In this document: positions 17,975-25,923 of the stretch, one piece after another
Numbering within the stretch: the stretch's first letter is position 1
Layout of the letters: each line of letters starts with the position of its first letter
NCBI RefSeq assembly: GCF_018129685.1
Contig: NZ_JAFCLG010000002.1
Span: forward strand, 224,501-288,500
Direction: 5' to 3'
Length of the DNA: 64,000 bases
Source of the DNA: Bradyrhizobium manausense
GTDB taxonomy: Bacteria > Pseudomonadota > Alphaproteobacteria > Rhizobiales > Xanthobacteraceae
Notes under the pieces: model-generated
Database searches by the model: none
Told to the model about the DNA's origin: nothing
Seen by the model: only the letters and a program-made list of their open reading frames with translations
Made by a program: the position numbers and the translations under genes

Positions 17975-19126
17975 ATGAAACGCTTTTATCTGACCGCCGC
18001 CGTCGCGGCGGCAGCGCTGGTGCTGCCGGCCTTGCCGGCGCTGGCCCAGACCGCTGAAATCACCATCGGCATCACCACCACCACCACCGGCCCGGGCGCC
18101 GCACTCGGTATCCCGGAGCGAAATGCGCTGGAATTCGTGCCGAAGGAGATTGGCGGCGTGCCGCTGAAGGTGATCGTGCTCGACGATGGCGGCGACCCGA
18201 CAACCGCGACCACCAACGCTCGCCGCTTCGTCACCGAATCCAAGGCCGACGTCATCATGGGCTCGGCGGTGACACCGCCGACGATCGCCGTGTCGAACGT
18301 CGCCAACGAGGCCGGCATTCCGCATTTCGGCCTCTCGCCCTTCCCGATCACGCCGGAACGCATGAAGTGGTCGGTCGCCATGCCGCAGCCGATTCCGATC
18401 ATGGGCAAGGTGCTCTATGAGCACATGAAGGCGCACAACGTGAAGACGGTCGGCTATATCGGCTACTCCGATTCCTATGGCGACCTCTGGTTCAACGACT
18501 TCAAGGCCCAGGGCGTGCCGATGGGCCTTGCTCTCGCGGATGAAGAGCGGTTTGCACGTCCCGACACGTCCGTGACAGGACAGGTGCTAAAGCTCGTCGC
18601 AGCCAATCCCGACGCGATCCTGGTCGGCGCGTCCGGCACGGCCGCGGCGCTGCCGCAGACCGAGCTGCGCGAGCGCGGCTATCAGGGCCTGATCTACCAG
18701 ACCCACGGCGCGGCCAGCATGGACTTCATCCGCATTGCCGGTAAGGCCGCCGAAGGCGTGCTGATGGCGTCGGGCCCCGTCATGGACCCCGAAGATCAGC
18801 CCGACAGCGCCCTCACCAAGAAGCCCGGCATGGCGCTGAACTCCGCCTATGAGGCCAAGTACGGCCCGAACAGCCGCAGCCAGTTCGCCGGTCACTCCTA
18901 CGATGCCTTCGACATTCTCAAGCGCGTCATCCCGGTCGCGCTGAAGACCGCCAAGCCCGGCACGCCGGAATTCCGCGAGGCGATCCGCCAGGCGCTGCTG
19001 TCGGAGCGCGAAATCGCCGCGAGCCAGGGCGTCTACAACTTCACCGAAAAGGATCGCTACGGCCTCGACGACCGCTCGCGCATCCTGCTCACGGTCAAGG
19101 ACGGCAAGTACACGCTCGCCAAGTGA
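17975..19126 (+). CDS. ABC transporter substrate-binding protein, branched-chain/aromatic type
   Basis: A 383-aa periplasmic binding protein (Leu/Ile/Val type fold). The signal peptide ends near LPALAQ, followed by EITIGITTTTTGPGAALGIP and VIVLDDGGDPTTATTNARRF, the typical first-lobe motifs. It is the last gene of the aromatic operon, with GGGAGG as ribosome site and a strong terminator after it. R. palustris CouP is a related p-coumarate binder (family knowledge). No ABC permease or ATPase genes are adjacent, so it must use a transporter encoded elsewhere. Confidence 0.88.
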   Translation: MKRFYLTAAVAAAALVLPALPALAQTAEITIGITTTTTGPGAALGIPERNALEFVPKEIGGVPLKVIVLDDGGDPTTATTNARRFVTESKADVIMGSAVTPPTIAVSNVANEAGIPHFGLSPFPITPERMKWSVAMPQPIPIMGKVLYEHMKAHNVKTVGYIGYSDSYGDLWFNDFKAQGVPMGLALADEERFARPDTSVTGQVLKLVAANPDAILVGASGTAAALPQTELRERGYQGLIYQTHGAASMDFIRIAGKAAEGVLMASGPVMDPEDQPDSALTKKPGMALNSAYEAKYGPNSRSQFAGHSYDAFDILKRVIPVALKTAKPGTPEFREAIRQALLSEREIAASQGVYNFTEKDRYGLDDRSRILLTVKDGKYTLAK

Positions 19127-19147
19127 ACCGCGGCAGCTTCGAAGACG

Positions 19148-19180
19148 AGAGCCGGCTCACTGGGCCGGCTCTTTTCTTTT
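19148..19180 (+). terminator. intrinsic terminator of the aromatic operon
   Basis: A perfect 9-bp stem, AGAGCCGGC-TCACTGG-GCCGGCTCT, followed by TTTCTTTT. It ends the transcript that starts near 13900. Confidence 0.9.
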
Positions 19181-19195
19181 GGGCTTCACGCGGCG

Positions 19196-19924
19196 TCAGG
19201 CCGCCTGCCGCAGCGGCGTCCAGGCGAATTCCGGATAGTAGGTGTCCATCATCCGGTCGACATAGTCGGTGAGGTTTGGAAATCCCTCGGCGCGCTCGCG
19301 TAGGCTTGATTCAAAGAACGGCGTGAGAATTCCGGCGAGCGCGCCGAACGCGGTGGCATCGACCCCACTGGGCTTGTTGCCCATCAGATAGGACTTGTCA
19401 CCGAGCTGCACGGACAATGCAAACAGCGAGCGTACCGCCAGGTCGACATCATCATCGGGTGCATGGCGGCCGAGACCGGAGAGCAGATAATTCTCGGCGA
19501 CACGAAACTGCGCGTCCTCGCGCAGCTTCTCCCTGGCGTGCTCGGGCGCGCCGTCAAAGAAATGCGCCGGTCCCTTGGCGAAATTGGCAGCATCGACCCA
19601 GCGCGCACCGACCAGCGCCCAGTAGACATGATGTTCGATCATCCGCTCGAATGCCCAGGCCTGCGCGCGCTCCTGCAAGGAAAGGCCGGCGTCGAAATCG
19701 AAACCGTAACGGCGCTCGATATGGGCGCGGATAAAGGTGGAGTCGGCCACCGCCTCGCCGCCATCATCGATGAAAGGCAGCTGCCCCTTGGGCGATGCCG
19801 GCGGCATCGCCCGCTCCTTCCGGTAGGGCAGTCCCGCCATCTTGAGCTGCACCTCGGTCTTGGTGACGAAGGGGCTGATTTCCGGCAGGCCGAAGCCGGC
19901 GCCAAAGCCAAAAAGCGTGATCAT
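19196..19924 (-). CDS. glutathione S-transferase family protein
   Basis: A 242-aa protein. ATG at 19924 is chosen because AGGAGA lies 8 nt upstream. The N-terminal thioredoxin-like domain (ITLFGFGAGFGLPEISPFVTK, then GQLPFIDDGGEAVADSTFI with the cis-Pro and the glutathione-binding Asp-Ser) is followed by an all-helical C-terminal domain. This is the metaxin-like/GST-N group with a longer C-terminus. The substrate is unknown. It sits beside a WYL regulator, as does the second GST at 26751. Confidence 0.85.
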   Translation of the reverse strand: MITLFGFGAGFGLPEISPFVTKTEVQLKMAGLPYRKERAMPPASPKGQLPFIDDGGEAVADSTFIRAHIERRYGFDFDAGLSLQERAQAWAFERMIEHHVYWALVGARWVDAANFAKGPAHFFDGAPEHAREKLREDAQFRVAENYLLSGLGRHAPDDDVDLAVRSLFALSVQLGDKSYLMGNKPSGVDATAFGALAGILTPFFESSLRERAEGFPNLTDYVDRMMDTYYPEFAWTPLRQAA

Positions 19925-19962
19925 ACGAGCTCTCCTGAACCTACCCAAAGAGTTGACGGAAC

Positions 19963-20226
19963 CTAGTGACGGGCTGCTGCCACCATGGTGGCAGCAGCCG
20001 TGATATCTTCTGCGAAACGGGCCCCGCGCCAGGCGCGCCCCATGACATGGCGGACCAGCGCGTCCGCAGCCTGGATCAGCAAGCGGGTCATCACCGTTGC
20101 AAGCGCAAGGCGGAGGTCGACGGCGGTGAGTTCGAAAAACGTGAGACGGCCGAAGACTCTGGCATGCAACGAGGCCGGCGCCCGCAACAACGGACCGGCC
20201 AGGCCAAGATGGATTGGAATGATCAT
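19963..20226 (-). CDS. hypothetical protein (87 aa)
   Basis: A short ORF starting at ATG 20226 with AGAGGA 7 nt upstream. It is Ala/Leu/Arg rich, with a possible amphipathic helix, and no domain is recognised. It is divergent from the WYL regulator at 20339, with that regulator's likely operator in between, and reads towards the GST gene. It is the probable direct target of the regulator. Alternative plus-strand frames in the same place lack ribosome sites. Confidence 0.5.
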   Translation of the reverse strand: MIIPIHLGLAGPLLRAPASLHARVFGRLTFFELTAVDLRLALATVMTRLLIQAADALVRHVMGRAWRGARFAEDITAAATMVAAARH

Positions 20227-20274
20227 GGACAAATCCTCTTCAGTCGATGTGTTGTCCCGGTATAGAACTCCCCT

Positions 20275-20297
20275 GCTGCCAACATCCTGTCAGCAGC
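20275..20297. promoter_or_regulatory. WYL/YafY-type operator, imperfect inverted repeat
   Basis: GCTGCCAACA-TCC-TGTCAGCAGC has 10-bp arms with two mismatches. The core ACATCCTGT-CAG is shared with the perfect palindrome at 27442-27472 in front of the other WYL regulator. Position and similarity argue for a site bound by the regulator encoded at 20339. Confidence 0.6.
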
Positions 20298-20338
20298 CAC
20301 ACGCCGTTTTCTGATCCGCCCCCGACGAGAGAATTGTC

Positions 20339-21037
20339 ATGAGACGCGCCGATCGGCTGTTTCAGATCATCCAGGTGCTGAGGCGCACCCGTAAGCCGCT
20401 GACGGCGGATGCGATTGCGGCCGAGCTCGAGACATCGAAACGCACCATCTATCGCGATATCGCGACGCTGATGGGCCAGCGCGTACCGATCCGTGGCGAA
20501 GCCGGCATGGGCTACATCCTGGAAAAGGGCTTTGACCTGCCGCCCTTGATGCTGACACCCGACGAGATTGAGGCCGCCGTGCTGGGCGCACAATGGGTCG
20601 CAGGCCATGCCGATTCCGCGCTCGCGCGCGCGGCGGAAGATCTGATGGCGAAGATCGCCGACACCGTACCCGAGCGGCTGCGGCCCTTCGTGCTGGAGCC
20701 GGCGAGCCGCGCGCGGCCGAGCTGGAACAGGGAGCCTGACCGCCTCGACATGGCGCGTACGCGCACGCAGATTCACGAAGGCAAGAAGATCATGCTGCGC
20801 TATCGCGACGAGCAGGGTCGCCCAAGCGAGCGCATGATCTGGCCGATCTCGGTCGGCTATCTCGAAGCCGTGCGCCTGCTCGCGGCCTGGTGCGAGCTAC
20901 GCAGCGACTTCCGCAGCTTCCGTACCGACCGCGTGGTCGATGCGACTTATCTCGACGAAAGATATCCTGAAAGGCGCGACGTGCTGCGCGCGAAATGGCG
21001 GCAAAGCCTGGTCTGGGGCCCGCCAAAAGACAATTGA
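20339..21037 (+). CDS. YafY-family HTH/WYL transcriptional regulator
   Basis: A 232-aa protein. The N-terminal HTH_11 (RADRLFQIIQVLRRTRKPLT, then SKRTIYRDIATLMGQRVPIR) is followed by a WYL-like ligand domain. The strand with MLRYRDEQGRPSERMIWPIS stands where WYL family members sense effectors. It is divergent from the 87-aa gene and the GST gene, and probably autoregulated through 20275-20297. Confidence 0.9.
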   Translation: MRRADRLFQIIQVLRRTRKPLTADAIAAELETSKRTIYRDIATLMGQRVPIRGEAGMGYILEKGFDLPPLMLTPDEIEAAVLGAQWVAGHADSALARAAEDLMAKIADTVPERLRPFVLEPASRARPSWNREPDRLDMARTRTQIHEGKKIMLRYRDEQGRPSERMIWPISVGYLEAVRLLAAWCELRSDFRSFRTDRVVDATYLDERYPERRDVLRAKWRQSLVWGPPKDN

Positions 21038-21053
21038 AGGATACGTGACGCGA

Positions 21054-21368
21054 ATGAGAGAGATCGATCTGTCCAGTTGCTGTCAGAGCTGCGGCGCCTG
21101 CTGCGGCTATTCGCAGAACTGGCCGCGCTTTTCGATCGAGAGCGACGATGAGCTTGCGTTGATCCCGCAAGCACTCGTCAACAAGCGCCAATCCGGCATG
21201 CGCTGTGAGGGCGATCGCTGTTCTGCGTTGCAAGGAGAGATCGGCACGGCGACCGCGTGCGGCATCTATGCCGTGCGGCCGGAGGTGTGCCGGACCTGCA
21301 TGCCTGGAGACGCCGAATGCGCGATGGCGCGGCGGAAGTTCGGGCTGCCGATGATAGAGACCGCCTAA
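21054..21368 (+). CDS. YkgJ-family cysteine-cluster protein
   Basis: A 104-aa protein with many Cys: SSCCQSCGACCGYSQNWPRF near the N-terminus and CGIYAVRPEVCRTCMPGD later. This is the zinc- or iron-binding CxxC cluster pattern of the YkgJ/DUF-type family. GTG at 21045 is an alternative start lying only 3 nt after AAGGA. It begins 16 bp after the WYL regulator stop, so it is co-transcribed. Metal-binding capacity is inferred; function unknown. Confidence 0.85.
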   Translation: MREIDLSSCCQSCGACCGYSQNWPRFSIESDDELALIPQALVNKRQSGMRCEGDRCSALQGEIGTATACGIYAVRPEVCRTCMPGDAECAMARRKFGLPMIETA

Positions 21369-21470
21369 AGCATGGTCCGGAAAAGTGCGCAGCGGTTTTC
21401 CGAAAAGATCATGCTTACACAACAACCTGAAGCGCGATGATGATTCAGCCTGATCTCATCGCGCTTCAGG
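21369..21470. repeat. compound interspersed repeat (two hairpins)
   Basis: Hairpin 1 (21369-21415) starts AGCATGGTCCGGAAAA and ends TTTTCCGAAAAGATCATGCT. Hairpin 2 (21426-21470) is a perfect 15-bp repeat, CCTGAAGCGCGATGA...TCATCGCGCTTCAGG, around a 15-nt centre. The same two modules occur in reverse order at 46771-46869. It lies between convergent genes and overlaps the stop codon of the next gene. Confidence 0.85.
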
Positions 21471-21864
21471 CCGGAATGGCTTCGCTGATCTCGTCATCGA
21501 GCTCGTCGTCGAGCGGTGCGAGCACCGAAAGCGGCTTGGTCGACAGCGTGATCGGCTTGCGGCCCCCCGACAGCGACGGTGACGATTTGGCTGCGCCTTC
21601 GCGCGACAGCGCGTAGAGCGTCGAGCCGACACGGCCCCCGTTCTCGATCAGGTCGCGTTCGCTGCAGCTCGCTGCGATCGCGACAGCCAACGAATGAAGA
21701 TGGCTGCGGCGATAGCAGAACAGCGCCAGCCTGGCGCGGGCATCAGGGGAAACACTCTCAACCAATCTCGGCAGGCCACTCTCGCTGGCGCGATACATCT
21801 CGCCAAGGAGCTCGTCGCGAACCGGGCAGAAATCGCTTTCATAGGCGTCGCGGCTTGAAAACAT
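21466..21864 (-). CDS. hypothetical protein (132 aa)
   Basis: A cytoplasmic protein without signal or membrane segments. A helical N-terminal half (FCPVRDELLGEMYRASES, then ARLALFCYRRSHLHSLAVAI with two Cys) is followed by a Ser/Pro-rich stretch and an acidic tail LDDELDDEISEAIPA. A GAGGGAGAA ribosome site precedes ATG 21864. The sequence has the look of a conserved bradyrhizobial protein, but no domain is recognised. The stop codon lies inside the palindromic repeat. Confidence 0.6.
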   Translation of the reverse strand: MFSSRDAYESDFCPVRDELLGEMYRASESGLPRLVESVSPDARARLALFCYRRSHLHSLAVAIAASCSERDLIENGGRVGSTLYALSREGAAKSSPSLSGGRKPITLSTKPLSVLAPLDDELDDEISEAIPA

Positions 21865-21992
21865 TGCAGTTCTCCCTCGTGTAGGGAAGATGCCGCGTAA
21901 TTCTCTAATGAAAGGTTAACCACGGCGGCCGGTAGTCACCCGGGGTGATTGCGCGCTCGCCGCGAATCAGACCGGGCGCAGTGCCGCAATGG

Positions 21993-22078
21993 CGTCATGG
22001 CCGGGCCTGTCCCGACCATCCACGGAGAGCCAATCGGCACAAAGAACGTGGATGCCCGGGGCAAGCCCGGGTATGACG
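21993..22078. repeat. 86-bp intergenic inverted repeat
   Basis: CGTCATGGCCGGGCCTGTCC at 21993 pairs with the end ...GGGGCAAGCCCGGGTATGACG at 22058-22078, and the inner parts ATCCACG / CGTGGAT pair as well. It lies in a 270-bp gap between two minus-strand genes. This is another common bradyrhizobial palindromic repeat type. Confidence 0.7.
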
Positions 22079-22132
22079 ACCTTTCGTGATGCAAGCGATT
22101 GCCGCCAGCCGGAGGCCGCAGGACGGCCGCCC

Positions 22133-22534
22133 TCAGTTCGCCGCCATGAAAATCGAAAGGCCGAAGCCGGTCAGGTGATGCAAGGCCTGGTCGACGCCGA
22201 TCAGGGTCCAGAACCAGGGGTGCTCCTGGTTGACGCCGAAATTGGCCGAGACCAATCCCTTCGCGCGGTCGACCGTGATGTGGATGACGAAGTCGATCAA
22301 CGCCACGAACCAGAATTTCGGCGCCACGATCAGGATCAGCGGCAACGCAACCGCAAAGTGAATCAGGCAATGCACAAGGAGCGGCAAAGCCCAGCCATGC
22401 TTCTGGTCCTTGCCGTGCGCCATCCAGGCGGTCTGCAGAACGAAATCGGCGATGATGTGCTTGAACGTAAGCAACACCATCCAGCCAATGAGCGCTTCGA
22501 CCGGAACCGCCGATGACATGGGTGGAAACGACAA
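22133..22534 (-). CDS. DUF3307-family membrane protein
   Basis: A 133-aa protein with three or four hydrophobic segments. The N-terminal segment LLTFKHIIADFVLQTAWMAH and the later HCLIHFAVALPLILI and FVIHITVDRAKG with conserved His/Asp are characteristic of DUF3307 integral membrane proteins. The function is unknown. It is a lone gene; the 350 bp upstream contain no convincing gene. Confidence 0.82.
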   Translation of the reverse strand: MSFPPMSSAVPVEALIGWMVLLTFKHIIADFVLQTAWMAHGKDQKHGWALPLLVHCLIHFAVALPLILIVAPKFWFVALIDFVIHITVDRAKGLVSANFGVNQEHPWFWTLIGVDQALHHLTGFGLSIFMAAN

Positions 22535-22885
22535 AGCTGACGCCCTCGTTGACTCGAAAAGGAAAAATGGAGCGTTCAGCGCAACTTCTTCTTGGACCCG
22601 TCAGATCGTCGGGACCGACGATTTATGACATCTCCCGCGCCAGAATGCAGCGGGGGAAACCGGAAAATCGCCAAGTGTGGCTAAACGGTGATAGGATGAC
22701 CAAGCCACCCGGGACCGCCCGAGTAAGGTTACCTCCGGCGCGGAATTTGCATTCTGACACTGGAGCGCTATCGTCCTGACGTAGAGGATTATCGTTCTTT
22801 TTTCAGACGCTTACGAAATTTTAGCGCGGGCCGCCAGCGATGGTCGTGCCCCCCGCCCTCCAAGGAAATAAGGCCAGGTGCTGCC
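22535..22885. other. 351-bp intergenic region without a convincing gene
   Basis: A plus-strand frame (22513-22779) exists, but it starts inside the DUF3307 gene, lacks a ribosome site and shows weak codon bias. I see no RNA gene or repeat. The region just before 22886 contains the promoter and leader of the TAXI-type gene. Confidence 0.5.
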
Positions 22886-24322
22886 ATGAGTGCTGAAGGC
22901 CCGACCTCGTCGACCGAACTCCGGCCGCCACGGCGTCCCACGGTGATCAAGACGAATCAGCAGCAGGTCCTGCTGTATGTCGTGCTGACCCTGCTGCTGT
23001 CGCTGGCGACCGTCTGGGCGGGCCGCACCTGGCTGCACAATTCGGAGACGCTGACCTTTGCCGTCGGTACGCCCAACAGCGACGAGGCGCTGTTCGCGAA
23101 CAAGCTCGCCACGCTGCTGAAGAACAACGGCTCGCGTTTCCGGATCAAGATCGTCAACAATCCTGACAGCGCCAAGGCGATCGCGCAATTCGATCGCAAG
23201 CAGGCCGACCTTGCCATCCTGCGCACCGACGCCAAGGTGCCTGGGCGAGCGCGCGCGCTGGCGCTGCTGGAGCATGATCTCGTGCTCCTGCTCGGCCCCG
23301 GCAACAAGAAGATCAAGTCGCTGGCCGAGCTGAAGAAGAAGAAGGTCGCGGTTCTCGCCGACAGCGATGCCTCGCTCGTCTTCGTCCGCAACCTCCTCGA
23401 TATCGCACCTGACAGCCCTGACGCCGCGAAGATTCAAATGGCGCCGCAGGGCACGACGCTGGACAAGCTGCTCGCACCGGCCAGCAGCTTCAGTGCGGTG
23501 ATCGCCATCGTCCACACCTCCAAGGCCGTACGCGACAAGGCCTATGAGCAGGTCGCCAAGCGCGGCGGCTTCACGCTGAATGCGATCGACGAGGCCAAGG
23601 CGCTGGCGCGCAAATTCCCGGGCATTTCCGATGAGACGTTGACGGCGGGCACACTGTCCGCCTCGCCCGAGATTCCCGACGACGATCTCGACACAATCGG
23701 CCTCGAATGGCTGCTGGTCGCGCAATCCAAGATGTCGGGAACCACTGCCGGCGATATTGCGCGCATCGTCTACGAGAACAAATCCGCGCTCGGGCTCGAC
23801 AACGGTTTTGCGACCCACATCGAGCCGGCCTCCGTCGAGAAGGATGCCTTCGTGATGGCGCATCAGGGCGCGGCCGACTATATCAACGACGACACCAAGT
23901 CGTTCATGGATAAATACAGCGACATGATGTATCTGGGCGCCGCCGCGCTCAGCGTCATCGGCTCGATCTTTGCCGCGATCTACGCCAAAATCACCCGCAT
24001 CGCGCCGGAAAAGGCCAGCGAACTCTCCACCGCCATCCTCTGCATCGGCGAAAGGATCGAGCATGCTACTTCTCTGGACCAGCTCGAATCTCTCCAGGAC
24101 GAGCTCGAGAGCATCTTGCGGGGCGCGGTGATCGGCTTGCGTGACGGCACGATCAGTACCGACGGACTCGACACGTTCAAGCTCGGCTACGAATTTGTCC
24201 GTGACGACATCGGGATGCGTCGTGACTACCTGAAGCGCCATGCCGGCGAAATCGAGAAGCTCGCGCTTCCGCCGCCAGAAGACAGCAAGGTCGTGGTGGT
24301 TAAGACAGCTCAGAGTGCCTGA
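22886..24322 (+). CDS. membrane-tethered TAXI-family (TRAP-associated) solute-binding protein
   Basis: A 478-aa protein. A cytoplasmic N-terminus is followed by a transmembrane helix at about residues 30-48 (LLYVVLTLLLSLATVWAG) and a TAXI-type binding domain (TLTFAVGTPNSDEALFANKL, then QFDRKQADLAILRTD). A second transmembrane helix lies at about 350-370 (MMYLGAAALSVIGSIFAAIY), and a roughly 105-residue helical cytoplasmic tail follows (ERIEHATSLDQLESLQDELE). Soluble TAXI proteins feed TRAP permeases, but this one is anchored at both ends and no permease gene is nearby. A sensory or scaffold role is possible. Confidence 0.82.
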   Translation: MSAEGPTSSTELRPPRRPTVIKTNQQQVLLYVVLTLLLSLATVWAGRTWLHNSETLTFAVGTPNSDEALFANKLATLLKNNGSRFRIKIVNNPDSAKAIAQFDRKQADLAILRTDAKVPGRARALALLEHDLVLLLGPGNKKIKSLAELKKKKVAVLADSDASLVFVRNLLDIAPDSPDAAKIQMAPQGTTLDKLLAPASSFSAVIAIVHTSKAVRDKAYEQVAKRGGFTLNAIDEAKALARKFPGISDETLTAGTLSASPEIPDDDLDTIGLEWLLVAQSKMSGTTAGDIARIVYENKSALGLDNGFATHIEPASVEKDAFVMAHQGAADYINDDTKSFMDKYSDMMYLGAAALSVIGSIFAAIYAKITRIAPEKASELSTAILCIGERIEHATSLDQLESLQDELESILRGAVIGLRDGTISTDGLDTFKLGYEFVRDDIGMRRDYLKRHAGEIEKLALPPPEDSKVVVVKTAQSA

Positions 24323-24444
24323 TCTATCGATCCGCCCCTCAGAATTGGGCCCACGCGGCTTTTTAGGCGATCGCCGCCCCGGCTACGGAACCCGCTTCGG
24401 CCACGCAACCGTTGGGCTCTCAGCCACAATGGGAGAACGCACCC

Positions 24445-24664
24445 ATGCGTATGCTCTCTTTCATCGTCCTGCTGGGAATGCTGGCTGCGGTTGGTTACTT
24501 CGCCTACTCGGCCATGGCGATCGGGGATGACCCGATCCCGACCGGACGTTACGTGGCACTGGCGTCGGGAGCGAGGTTTCTCCGTAGTTGTTGGCATCGG
24601 CTTGATGATGCTGCTGTTTTTGCACAGCCGCCGCGCCTATGACGAGCCGCCAAATTTCAAGTGA
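24445..24664 (+). pseudogene. small two-helix membrane protein gene with a +1 frameshift
   Basis: ATG at 24445 follows GGGAGAA. The frame encodes RMLSFIVLLGMLAAVGYFAY and ends its good part at IPTGRYVALASG. The continuation FSVVVGIGLMMLLFLHSRRA then YDEPPNFK is in the +1 frame, ending at TGA 24662-24664. The total span is 220 bp (3n+1), so one base near 24575 (run GCGAGGTTTC) is extra. With correction it is a 72-aa protein with two membrane helices and a short cytoplasmic tail. This is either a real loss or a sequencing error. Confidence 0.75.
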
Positions 24665-24801
24665 CGGCTTGGCCTGCCCCGAAATTATCCACCTGAAACG
24701 AAGGCCAACGCCCATCGTTGACGGCCCCGGTGCGGGCATGCACTTTGGCGCGCAAGTCCCAGCCCGGGACCGCAAGAGCCTAGACTGAACCGTCATCCCG
24801 C

Positions 24802-25911
24802 ATGCCCAAGCCGATGTTTCCCGCTCTGGCCCAGTTCGTGGCCGCTACAGCCGGCCGCAACATGACCAAGGCGGCCTATGTGGCCGTGACCCTCGGCGTG
24901 TTCAGCATGGCGCTTTTGACGCTCGACCCGGCCTATGAGACGGCGCACCGCTGGGTCGATTTCCTCCTGTGGGCGAGCCTCGTCTATTTCGTGTTCGAAT
25001 GGCTGGTCCGGCTGCGCCATATGGCGCGGCAGGGACGGCTGGGGCTCTATATGTCCTCTTCCGCCGGGCTGGTCGACACCGTCGGAGCGCTGGCCGTGCC
25101 GGTCGCATTGATCCTCGGCGCCGAGCCCAAGACGGCCTGGCTGCTGAGTGTGCTCTGGGTGCTGAAGGTCGTGCCGGGCATTCCCGGCCTGCGCCAGCTC
25201 CGCCGCGTTCTCGTGCTGGAATCGGGGCCGCTGCTCAGCGTGCTCGTGATTTTCCTGATGGTGGTCTTCCTCGCCTCCGTCGCCGAATATTTCCTGGAGC
25301 GGGATGTTCAGCCGCAAACATTTGGCAGCGTGCCTGCCGCGCTGTGGTGGGCGGTCGTCACGCTGACCACGACAGGCTATGGCGACGTCGTGCCGGTCAC
25401 GCCGCTCGGCCGCATGGTGGCAGCACTGGTGATGATCTCCGGCCTCGGCGTGTTCGGCCTGTGGACCGGTATTTTGGCGACCGGATTCGCCGCCGAAACC
25501 CGGCGCGACAATTTCCTCAAGACCTGGGAATCCGTCAGCAAGGTGCCGTTCTTCGCAGCGCTGGGCCCTGCGGCCATCGCCGACGTTACCCACATGCTGC
25601 GCACCATGGAGCTGCCGGCACGCACCATGGTCATCCGCAAGGGTATGCAGGGCGACTGCATGTATTTCATCGCGGCCGGGGGAGTCGAGGTCGACCTGCC
25701 CGGCAAGAAGGTGCAGCTCGGCGAGGGCGCTTTCTTCGGCGAGATGGCGCTGCTCGGCAACAACATGCGCGGCGCCAATGTCTCGACGACGAAAGTCTCG
25801 CGCCTGCTGGTGCTCGACCTCGTCGACTTCCGCGTGCTGATGGCGCGGCATCCCGATCTCGCCGAGACCATCGATGCCGAAGCGAAACGACGCACGCTCG
25901 AAAACAAATAG
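24802..25911 (+). CDS. cyclic-nucleotide-gated potassium channel (MlotiK1-like)
   Basis: A 369-aa protein. Six transmembrane segments cover about residues 20-235, with the pore helix and selectivity filter TLTTTGYGDVVPVTPLGRMV. A C-terminal cyclic-nucleotide-binding domain occupies about 260-360, with the phosphate-binding cassette EGAFFGEMALLGNNMRGANV containing the conserved Arg. The S4 region has few positive charges, as in the non-voltage-gated MlotiK1 channel of Mesorhizobium (known). It probably conducts K+ when cAMP binds. A 12-bp gap separates its stop from the next crotonase gene. Confidence 0.92.
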   Translation: MPKPMFPALAQFVAATAGRNMTKAAYVAVTLGVFSMALLTLDPAYETAHRWVDFLLWASLVYFVFEWLVRLRHMARQGRLGLYMSSSAGLVDTVGALAVPVALILGAEPKTAWLLSVLWVLKVVPGIPGLRQLRRVLVLESGPLLSVLVIFLMVVFLASVAEYFLERDVQPQTFGSVPAALWWAVVTLTTTGYGDVVPVTPLGRMVAALVMISGLGVFGLWTGILATGFAAETRRDNFLKTWESVSKVPFFAALGPAAIADVTHMLRTMELPARTMVIRKGMQGDCMYFIAAGGVEVDLPGKKVQLGEGAFFGEMALLGNNMRGANVSTTKVSRLLVLDLVDFRVLMARHPDLAETIDAEAKRRTLENK

Positions 25912-25923
25912 GTGGAGACGAGA

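Noticed and set aside
22513..22779. Small plus-strand ORF upstream of the TAXI gene
   Set aside because: It starts inside the DUF3307 gene, has no ribosome site and no recognisable sequence; I treat the region as intergenic.
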